The notes under the pieces: model-generated
Databases searched by the model: none
Seen by the model: the letters and a program-made list of their open reading frames with translations, nothing else
What the model was told of the DNA's origin: nothing
Translations under genes and position numbers: made by a program
Assembly (NCBI RefSeq): GCF_040183065.1
Contig: NC_091119.1
Coordinates: 63,226,892-63,290,891 of the forward strand
DNA length: 64,000 nt
Direction of reading: 5' to 3'
Origin: Periplaneta americana
Taxonomy: Eukaryota; Arthropoda; Insecta; Blattodea; Blattidae
Shown here: piece by piece, positions 56,336 to 64,000 of the stretch
How the letters are laid out: the number at the start of each line of letters is the position of its first letter
How positions within the stretch are numbered: position 1 is the first letter of the stretch

Positions 56336-56999
56336 AAAAATAACAGAAATTAAAATATGAAACAGAACTGAAATTGTACCCAACAGAGACATACACTTCG
56401 CAAAATATACAACATTGAAATATTAAACAGTTAATTTCTTGACTTATACCACGACAATGGAAATTTCCTTTGATATTCCAACACCAAGATGAGAGAATAA
56501 AATCTTAATTTCTAAAATGACAATACATTTTACTATTATATGCAATATTCAATAACCTTTTATGCTACAACAATGTAGAAATTTTAGATAATGCATAACA
56601 AAAATAGACTTCAGAATATTATTATTATTATTATTATGTTTTTTTTAATTTGCATCATTATAGTTATTTAAAAAAGTCAGAACGTCCAACACTGAAGAAT
56701 CGTTCCAATTTTTAAGTTTGCGCTCGAAACTTACGACTTTTTTGGTTAACTGAAACGTCACAAGGATGTATTAAACGTGTAAAAAAACCGAATTTGGAAT
56801 AAACTGCAATAATGTGCAACGAAAATATGACTTAACATAGAGGGCAAGTGGACTCAAGTTGAAAGATAGTCGTAAGACAAGAAGAGACGCAGTCGCCTTA
56901 TTCATATTGGCAAATAGTGAGAACTGACTGCGTGGAGAAACATCTTCAGCGCCTCAATATAAAAGACTGAAAATAACTCCTGATATTATTATGAGTAAT
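56336..56999. other. No gene; short ATT run
   Basis: ATT microsatellite at 56619-56635. Nothing else recognised. Confidence 0.5.
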
Positions 57000-57275
57000 G
57001 GATACGGACTGGAAGGTCCGGTGTTCGATCCCAGGTGGTGACAGGATTTTTTCTCGTTGCCAAACTTTCAGAACGGCCCCGAGGTTCACTCGGCCTCCTA
57101 TAAAATTGAGTACTGGGTCTTTCCCGGGGGTGAAAGGCGGTCAGAGCGTGATGCCGACCACATCACCTCAGTCTAGTTCCGAGGTCATGGAAAGCATGGG
57201 GCTCTACCTTACCTCCATGCCCCCCAAATGCCTTCATGGCATGTTACGGGGATACCTTTACCTTTACCTTTAATG
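57000..57275 (+). mobile_element. SINE-3 (tRNA-derived head, CTTTAC tail)
   Basis: Begins GGATACGGACTGGAAGGTCC with box B-like GGTGTTCGATCCC; body includes CCCGAGGTTCACTCGGCCTC and ATGCCGACCACATCACCTCA; 3' end ATGGCATGTTACGGGGATAC plus CTTTAC repeats. TAATGGAT lies at both edges (57  near the start, 56995-57002, and 57272-57279), a probable 8-bp duplication. The box A half of the tRNA head is missing, so the copy is slightly 5' truncated. Confidence 0.85.
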
Positions 57276-58099
57276 GATCAGTAATAATAACAATGGTGTT
57301 GTGAAAAGGAACAATATAAAGTATTAAGACAACGTCAGAGAATATTAAATCATTTAAAGCTTACTTTAAAGGAAACGAAAATATTATGTTTGAAATGTAA
57401 CATAAATGATCAGTAGAAATGTACATCTCTAGGGCAGACAAAAAAATATGTACGGTGATTTATCATATCAATGTAATAACCGCCACCATATTAAGGTAAA
57501 TATATATTTTGGCAAATCTTCAGAATTCAGATGGTCAAGACAATTATACCGAGGAAAGAAATTACTCAAAAACTAGCAGCAAATGTGGAATTGGAAATGC
57601 TTTGCGCAATAACTGAACGGGATATAATCTTTTTCTTCTTCTTATTGTTCTAAATTAAGGGTGTAGATTACTGCTATAACACTTGGCCACAAATGACCCT
57701 TTGTGCACCCCATACACTACAGATCAACCCAGGAGACTGCAATGCGTTACCAGCTTTGATATGCTGCTGGGATTAATTTCCTCAGAAGACAATGTTTGTT
57801 TCCCGAGATAACGGTGCCTGATTGACTTAGATCTGAGCAATCCAGCAAAATGGCAAATGATAACCAATTTGCGTCCTTTCTTTTTATTTAGTAAGAAATC
57901 GATTTTGTTTCTATAAAAATTGCTACATCGCAGTGAATTCAGAAGCACTTGTCAACAGACGAAACACTTCCCTGGAGCACAGATGGCAGTCACGAGGAGA
58001 CTGCCCTTACAACCTGTACCCACGGTGCTCAGGCTTAAGGTGAGACATGCATCTTGTAACAGTGTTGCAAAATACCTATTACTTAAACTGATTTAATAT
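57276..58099. other. No gene recognised
   Basis: Minus frame 57724-57948 resembles no known protein. AT-rich. Confidence 0.45.
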
Positions 58100-58311
58100 T
58101 AATTAAAGTATTGAAATGCTTCCAGGTATGGTGGGTCCCTGTCACCACAGCATGGCGCGTCCTCAGGTTGCGGATAGAGGAGACAGCCTCCATATATGGA
58201 TATATTGAATAAACAGTCGCGGACAACGGATAAGGGGTGGTCCTCCAGCTTGGGGGTTGGGCGATGAACTAACAACCCACCACCGTAAATAAACAGCTTG
58301 TTACGAAACCA
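58100..58311 (-). repeat. GC-richer repeat-like tract next to LINE-A
   Basis: Contains GTGGGTCCCTGTCACCACAG, CATGGCGCGTCCTCAGGTTG and GGGGTGGTCCTCCAGCTTGG. GC content is well above surroundings and the style resembles non-coding ends of cockroach repeats, from memory. The minus frame 58099-58404 is not a recognisable gene. Confidence 0.35.
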
Positions 58312-58889
58312 CGACATAAGCCTCGGATTCATAGATTTCAAAAAGGTATGTGACTCGGTTAAGAGAGAAGTTTTATATAATCTTATTGAATTTGGTAATC
58401 TCAAGAAACTAGTTCAATTAATTAAAATATGCCTCAGTGAAATGTACAGCAGAGTCCATATAGATCAGTTTCTATCTGATGCTTTTCCAATTCACTGCGG
58501 GCTAAAGCAAGGAAATGCACTATCATCTTTACTTTTTAACTTTTCGTTAGAACAACGGTCATCAGAACACTGCACTCTCGGGCTAGCGTCTCTTACCCGC
58601 AGATCTCTTACAGCACCAGTGTGCATCCAATGCTGCTGGCGGGTATGCTTCCTCCCGCACGAGAGTGCATTTTGCCATGCACTGTTTACCCGTAATCCAT
58701 TTCAGCGAGTCTTGACGACCACTGCTCTAGAAAATGCTATTAGGAAAGTCCAGGATAACAGACAGGGTTTGGATTTGAACGGATTATATCAGCTGCTTGT
58801 CTATGTGGATGACATGAATATTTAGGAGAAAATCCACAAACGATTAGGGAAAAGACAGGAATTTTACTTGAAACAAGTAAAGAGATAGG
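58312..58889 (+). mobile_element. LINE-A reverse transcriptase segment, split by MITE-1
   Basis: Encodes the RT part missing in other copies: GFIDFKK(V)[11 protein letters not shown] (A motif, catalytic D), [20 protein letters not shown] (B motif) and LLFNF, then after the [34 protein letters not shown] (C motif, Y(V)DD) and GENPQTI. Stop after DDMNI at 58825 and end at about 58889 (KEIG), where another LINE in the opposite orientation begins. hAT MITE-1 copy 3 interrupts it at 58553-58724. Confidence 0.88.
58553..58724 (+). mobile_element. hAT MITE-1, copy 3
   Basis: 172-bp copy with ends CAACGGTCATCAGAAC and TCTTGACGACCACTG, flanked by CGTTAGAA / CTCTAGAA (58545-58552, 58725-58732); the right one equals the expected LINE-A sequence (..GCTCTAGAATATGC). 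It cuts the LLFNF|ALE codons of LINE-A. Confidence 0.9.
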
Positions 58890-59130
58890 TTGGTTGGTTT
58901 TGCATGAGATTTTAATACCTTGTGTAATCCATCTATTGCTACATATTGTTTCATTTTTATACTTTACAGGAAAACTGGTTTCAAAAATACTTAGAAATGT
59001 TTTATGAAATTCGTTGAATTTACTGTTCGTATCACTTTGACTGTATACTGATTCCCATGTTTCACTTTTAAGATTTATTTCAAAATTATTTAATGATTCC
59101 CTGTTTATATTTCTGAATCTCACTTTAATT

Positions 59131-59171
<41 letters not shown>

Positions 59172-59470
59172 CTTAGGAGTTGAGCATCATGATCCGATTG
59201 AGATATACCTATTTTTTCTTTTCCGATGAATATGTTGTCTATTGCAGTAGCTGAATCCCCCTGTATTCTGGTCGGAAAGTTTACTGTGTGTATTAAATTG
59301 AAAGATGTTAGCAATGAATTTAGTTGATCTTTCCTATTGCTTTTTGTTAGATAATCGACATTGATGTCTCCGCAAATGATGCATTCATTCTTCTACACGT
59401 TTACTACTAGCACTGTTTATCAGGCTTATCTCACTGTTTTTCACATAGCACACTGGTAAATTCAGCGATG
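58890..59470 (-). pseudogene. LINE-D apurinic endonuclease and RT N-terminal fragment
   Basis: Minus strand in order: ECIICGDINVDYLTKSNRKD (about 59390-59335; GD.N.DY is the APE motif), LNSLLTSFNLIHTVNFPTRI and DSATAIDNIF, then SQSDHDAQLLSIK (SDH, catalytic H), an inserted ~37-base A tract (plus-strand T at 59131-59167), and FRNINRESLNNFEINLKSET, WESVYSQSD, FHKTFLSIFETSFPVK. This is the C-terminal half of a Jockey/CR1-type endonuclease with the linker to the RT. The A tract disrupts the frame at SIKKKK. It ends at the junction with LINE-A. Confidence 0.85.
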
Positions 59471-59854
59471 GTTGGGCGTTTAATTTCAATTTTTTCTTTG
59501 CTGGTATGTTATCTTTCGCAGCTTTGGATCAGAGGGAAACATGATAAATAACACTCGAGCCTTTAGTTTTCCTGCTATAATTCTGACACTCGCTCACCGC
59601 ACAATTTGGCATTTTGCATGCTATGATAGTAACAATATAGGCCTATTATAAACAGTACACTAGCAACGTCTATACAAAATCACAAACACACCCCTCGTTT
59701 TTTAAATTTCAGTAACTACTAAGCGGTTGAGAGTGGAGTGTGTCCCAAAGACGTTGTAGTTATATATCTAGGCACACAATTGGCGCTGATGTCGTGTACA
59801 AATTTGAAACCTCTCGCGCAGGTTCGCGTGCCGTAATTTTGTATTACTATACAT
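59471..59854. other. No gene recognised
   Basis: AT-rich. CTATACAT at 59847-59854 is the target site of the next element. Confidence 0.5.
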
Positions 59855-60420
59855 TAGTGATGGGCGAAGTTGTTCTTTTCCCGGAACAGTTCCGATTGTT
59901 CCGGTTCCGGAAAAATACTATGTTCCAAACAACAGTTCCGAAATAACAGTTAAAATATACAAGTTTAGATGTGTCTGAATCGTTCACTGATGCGAGTTAT
60001 CTCTTTGACTCTCGCTCCATTTGAGGAGTCGTTCAAAGGGCGGTACAGTACCCTCCCTCTTCCCCAAGCGGCTCGCACATACGTTGGAGCACTCATCGCT
60101 CGGACTCTTAAAATACGTTATCGGCATGACATCATAGCACACATGCTTCTCAATAGATGACATTCCAATGCACATTCGACTCGGTTTGGAAACTTGCTGT
60201 GTATGCGGACAGAAGCTTCATGTTTATTAGATAAACAGCTGTTGAATACAAGGTCAGAATGCAACACTAATTGGTATATAAAGTCATGTAGATACGGTAA
60301 CCAACTCAAAAATTTAACATGTCATTTAAAACGTGTAGTATGTAATTTTTGTTCTCCGTGTTACATATTAAAAAAAATTAAAATCATTAATTTTTATTTT
60401 TACTTTTCTTAATGCTTAGC

Positions 60421-60421
<1 letters not shown>

Positions 60422-60465
<44 letters not shown>
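60422..60465 (+). repeat. AAT microsatellite
   Basis: About 14 units. Confidence 0.95.
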
Positions 60466-60466
<1 letters not shown>

Positions 60467-60601
60467 TAAGTTCATACATAATACAAATATATAACTACTG
60501 TATATATTGATATATTAGCATTAGTGAAACCTGAAACCCCACACTTAGTAAAATGTTAGAAACCCTCTGTACCAAAGTGTAGTACTTTAAACTTCGCGTC
60601 G

Positions 60602-60823
60602 ACCTGGTTGGCAAGTTGGTATAGCGCTGGCCTTCTATGCCCAAGGTTGCGGGTTCGATCCCGGGCCAGGTCGATGGCATTTAAGTGTGCTTAAATGCGA
60701 CAGGCTCATATCAGTAGATTTACTGGCATGTAAAAGAACTCCTGCGGGACAAAATTCCGGCACATCCGGCGACGCTGATATAACCTCTGCAGTTGCGAGC
60801 GTCGTTAAATAAAACATAACATT
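60602..60823 (+). mobile_element. SINE-1 (tRNA-derived) with target duplication
   Basis: Starts ACCTGGTTGGCAAGTTGGTA, box B GGGTTCGATCCCGGG, body GGCATTTAAGTGTGCTTAAA and AACTCCTGCGGGACAAAATT, tail GTTAAATAAAACATAACA. A 16-bp duplication TTTAAACTTCGC(G/A)TCG flanks it (60586-60601, 60824-60839; 15 of 16). Sister of 4432-4652. Confidence 0.95.
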
Positions 60824-60859
60824 TTTAAACTTCGCATCGCACCTCGCTCTGTGTCATTA

Positions 60860-61742
60860 CCAAAGCTCGGAACTTGGGGACTTGTGTCTTTGCACGTGAC
60901 TAAGCGACCGGACTTCAATGTCAACAAACTCCCGCTTCCAGCACGGAGGTACTGTCAGGTCTGCAACAAAAGTGGTTTCTGGCTGCAACAACATATTGAT
61001 AATATTATGGTAGGTTGAAACACGTAATTTCATAGCATATATATAATAAAAATAAACATGAGAAATATATCAAATTTACTGGTCTGCTGTGTACATTTTA
61101 TTACAGTGTATGACTATCTACATTCGAAGATTTTTCGGTAGCAGACTTAAAATACGGAATGTTTTCACTGTTACTGTTTTCTGTTCGATTTTCAGCAGTT
61201 GCTAGCTGATCTCGTATCTGAGAAAGATAAGTGTATCCTAATTTTTTCTAGAAAATAGTTTTCAATTAGTGTGTCACTAGTAGGACAAGCCCCTCTACGT
61301 TTCGATCCATGGCTATGGACAGACTTTTCTACAATTTGAGGGACTGCAATGCCTTTCAATGAATTTCGTTTCCAGCCTCTAGTTTGTGTGTGGCACAACT
61401 TACAAAATATAAACTCTCCATTCGAAAAAAATTATGTATCTCCTCCGAATTCTCCACGAAATTCTGTATCTAAGATTAAAAAAAATGTATTTTCAAACTT
61501 CTATAATACCCATTCGAATAACACGTATTTTCTAATTCCTCAAACAGACCATTTACCTTTAATTCTCTGAATGTCATTGGCTTCGACATAACAGTTTCTT
61601 CGTCCGTCTTCCTGTCATTAGTTGTGGCCACTTTCTTAGTACACACGACTGTCCCTGAGCACTTGCAGCGTGAGCTTTGTGTACGTTGTACCTGTAACCT
61701 TACTCATGCACACGACACAAGTCCCCAAGTTCCGAGCTTTGG
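60860..61742 (+). mobile_element. TIR element, copy A (~883 bp)
   Basis: Ends CCAAAGCTCGGAACTTGGGG (and a further ACTTGTGTC) at both sides, inverted, flanked by TCATTA (60854-60859, 61743-61748). The reverse strand carries LCHTQTRGWKRNSLKGIAVP, QIVEKSVHSHGSKRRGACP, a partial open frame with a CxxC start that I do not recognise. Nearly identical to copy B in inverted orientation. Confidence 0.85.
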
Positions 61743-61879
61743 TCATTAGACAGACATAATGTACCTGTCTCAACGAAATAATTTAATACGCACCAAAAGA
61801 AGATTAACCCTGCCCTGCACATAAGAGGGAAAATAAAAGGGACGCAGAAACCACCGCCCACGACCCTTTCGTTTACACC

Positions 61880-62125
61880 GCCTTATAAACAAACACACAG
61901 GAAGACTCTGTGCATCAGTAGTAGAATTTAGGCGACCAACGGGAGCCGAAAGTTCGCAAAACCAACGATGCCCACTTGATATAATCCGTCACTGATCTTC
62001 CCGCCTATTCTTGCCGCACAAATACATTACTGTCTCAGTCGGTGAAGGTGGAGTGGGGAATTAAGAGGTGGTATACAGAACTCAGTCGACTTATTTACGC
62101 CCAGGCCTGGATTAACCTAATATTT
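61880..62125 (+). repeat. Unclassified dispersed repeat, copy 2
   Basis: Collinear with the reverse complement of 35630-35900 (GTGCATCAGTAGTAGAATTT, GGGAGCCGAAAG, TAATCCGTCAC, ACTGTCTCAG, GTGGGGAATTAAGAGGTGGT, CTCAGTCGACTTATTTACGC). Lies between TIR copies A and B. Confidence 0.65.
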
Positions 62126-62362
62126 TTATTGTTAAAAGATCTAACTTTAGGAATGGCTGGTTAAAAATCTAGAAAATTATAGGTACTGTTAATTAACACA
62201 CACAAACATTGATGTGTTTTATTTAGGAGTACCTTTAAGTTATTATAACGTTGATTCAGGAAACAATTACAATTTCACAAACATCAGCTGCCTCTGTTTT
62301 CGTTTCCAATAATAAACATGTTTCTAGAGAGTGCAGGTTGTTTCTCAATGGCCAGGTTATCA

Positions 62363-63248
62363 GCAAAGCTCGGAACTTGGGGACTTGTGTCGTGTGCATG
62401 AGTAAGGTTACAGGTACAACGTACACAAAGCTCACGCTGCAAGTGCTCAGGGACAGTCGCGTGTACTAAGAAAGTGGCCACAACTAATGACAGGAAGACG
62501 GACAAAGAAACTGTTATGTCGAAGCCAATGACATTCAGAGAATTAAAGGTAAACGGTCTGTTTGAGGAAATAGAAAATACGTGTTATTTCGAATGGGTAT
62601 TATAGAAGTTTGAAAATACATTTTGTTTTAAATTTAAGATAGAGAATTTCGTGGAGAATTCGGAGGAGATACATAATTTTTTTCGAATGGAGAGTTTATA
62701 TTTTGTAAGTTGTGCCACACACAAACTAGAGGCTGGAAACGAAATTCATTGAAAGGCATTGCAGTCCCTCAAATTGTAGAAAAGTCTGTCCATAGCCATG
62801 GATCGAAACGTAGAGGGGCTTGTCCTACTAGTGACACACTAATTGAAAACTATTTTCTAGAAAAAATTAGGATATACTTATCTTTCTCAGATACGAGATC
62901 AGCTAGCAACTGCTGAAAATCGAACAGAAAACAGTAACAGTGAAAACATTCCGTATTTTAAGTCTGCTACCGAAAAATCTTCGAATGTAGATAGTCATAC
63001 ACTGTAATAAAATGTACACAGCAGACCAGTAAATTTGATATATTTCTCATGTTTATTTTTATTATATATATGCTATGAAATTACGTGTTTCAACCTACCA
63101 TAATATTATCAATATGTTGTTGCAGCCAGAAACCACTTTTGTAGCAGACCTGACAGTACCTCCGTGCTGGAAGCGGGAGTTTGTTGACATTGAAGTCCGG
63201 TCGCTTAGTCACGTGCAAAGACACAAGTCCCCAAGTTCCGAGCTTTGG
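62363..63248 (-). mobile_element. TIR element, copy B (~886 bp), inverted
   Basis: Reverse complement of copy A at about 98% by eye (for example GGATATACTT versus GGATACACTT near 62870). Right flank is TCATTA (63249-63254), as at copy A; the left flank GTTATCAG does not match, and its first base differs (GCAAAG). It splits the hAT dimerisation coding after NGQV. Confidence 0.85.
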
Positions 63249-63650
63249 TCATTACTTATGATCACACTACAGAGATTTCAATTTCCTTGCTTCCTCATCT
63301 ATCCACGTGAGAGTTCCAACTTGTTCCAAGAACGACGAGAACAGTGTAGCCGGAGCTGTCATGGTTCAACGGAACAGGTGCCGACTGTTCTCTGTTGTCT
63401 CGGAGTCGGAACATGCCTTGCGCAACGCAGTACTGCGGGCCCGCAACAGCTGACAAGTGAGCGGCTCGGAGTCGGAACAGTGTTATTTCGGAACAGGAGG
63501 TTCCGACCTACTGTTCATTTTTGCAACAGTTCCGAGACCGGAACAGTTCCAAAATAACTGTTGTCTTATTTTTTACCCATCTCTACTATACATACAATAA
63601 CAGTTATTGATACGTAGAAAGATTCTGTAACGTGTTTATTGTTTTTACAG

Positions 63651-64000
63651 ATTCCCACTGAAAAAATGATTTGTTAACTAAACAGTCGGTTTCACAAATA
63701 ATGAAGAGAGAGAAATGGTTTCCCACAATACATAAAGTTTTGTGTTCCGCACATTTCGATACTAAGTGCATGTATTTTGTGAACGAGAGGAGACGTTTGT
63801 TGCCTAATGCAATAGCAACTAGTGTTGTGCATTACAGGTGCTACGCTCTAATTAAACATTCAACATTGCATAATACAGCCGTCTGCTATACTCCGCGTCA
63901 GACCAGCAAGTTACTGCAGGCTTTATGGGACAACAAACCCTCACACCACAGCCACAGCCAAACAATCAGTAACAGTAATTGTCCAGGGGTGTGGGGGAGG
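63651..64000 (+). CDS. THAP-domain exon, running off the window
   Basis: After a T-rich tract and TTTTTACAG (63642-63650), a likely splice acceptor, the sequence encodes FPTEK-like residues, then from 63662 an open frame to the end of the window: LLTKQSVSQIMKREKWFPTI, HKVLCSAHFDTKCMYFVNER, RRLLPNAIATSV. This matches the later part of a THAP zinc finger: W, then C..HF, then R..L...A(V/I)P. THAP genes commonly begin their second exon at FP. One base of the A6 run at 63661-63666 appears missing between FPTEK and NDLL, so it is either a pseudogene, a base error or a different exon start. THAP domains bind DNA in host factors and in P-element-type transposases; either is possible. Confidence 0.6.

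Larger units (their letters stand above)
59855..63585 (+). mobile_element. hAT element with 8-bp duplication, multiply invaded
   Basis: Ends TAGTGATGGGC (59855) and, reversed, TAGAGATGGGTAAA (63585), flanked by the exact duplication CTATACAT (59847-59854, 63586-63593), which fits the Ac-type target nTnnnnAn. A BED-finger piece KSCRYGNQLKNLTCHLKR (60279-60332) and a C-terminal dimerisation piece SQTSAASVFVSNNKHVSREC, RLFLNGQV (62245-62360) are what remain of a hAT transposase. SINE-1 (60602-60823), TIR element copy A (60860-61742), the dispersed repeat (61880-62125) and TIR copy B (62363-63248) have inserted. Many GGAACAG/TTCCGA motifs lie near both ends (59879-59942, 63340-63555). Confidence 0.88.

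Overview
The window looks like repeat-dense, gene-poor DNA from a large hemimetabolous insect genome. A cockroach (Periplaneta or Blattella) or a termite fits best. That guess rests on remembered resemblance of its SINEs and of the LINE with a CETWTL motif to cockroach/termite repeats; no search was run. DNA is AT-rich, no complete host gene was recognised, and nearly every protein-like stretch belongs to a transposable element. I recognised no LTR retrotransposon, retrovirus, Polinton or viral gene.

Layout. 0-14.5 kb: an RTE-like LINE piece (LINE-A), a minus-strand hAT relic split by a SINE, a second hAT relic (5.8-7.75 kb) split by a Penelope-like element with a GIY-YIG motif, a 5'-truncated LINE-A with a 13-bp duplication, a foldback repeat, a hAT C-terminus, a PIF/Harbinger transposase relic and the 3' part of an R2-clade LINE. 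14.65-19.3 kb: an RNase H-bearing LINE (LINE-B). Its reverse transcriptase is interrupted by a RAG1/Transib-type transposon with CACAGTG ends and a CATTG duplication, which itself carries a TA-flanked Tc1-like MITE. 19.3-26.3 kb: hAT, MADF-like, SINE and foldback pieces. 26.3-28.9 kb: a pogo-like transposon with both inverted ends. 29.1-32.0 kb: LINE-A and a Tc1 element. 32.07-35.25 kb: a hAT element with both ends and a TTACGTGT duplication. 39.7-42.96 kb: a nearly full R2-clade LINE with only two obvious frameshifts. 43.2-45.3 kb: tail-to-tail LINE-A copies with a nested TIR element and a hAT piece. 45.5-47.8 kb: a decayed copy of a repetitive zinc-binding protein family between two 16-bp direct repeats. 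48-59.5 kb: TIR elements, tandem and inverted repeats, SINEs and LINE pieces. 59.85-63.59 kb: a hAT element (CTATACAT duplication) holding a SINE and two nearly identical inverted copies of an ~885-bp TIR element. 63.65 kb to the right edge: a THAP-domain exon that may belong to a host gene or another transposon.

How the parts relate. Insertions can be ordered by what interrupts what: LINE-B before Transib before the Tc1-like MITE; a hAT before Penelope; pogo and LINE-A each before a copy of the same ~180-bp hAT MITE. Three copies of that MITE carry 8-bp duplications with central TA, and a related duplication is seen next to other hAT ends. Hammerhead-ribozyme-like cores recur in inverted repeats. 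The most interesting object is the Transib relic: its ends and C-terminal protein sequence recall V(D)J recombination signals and RAG1.
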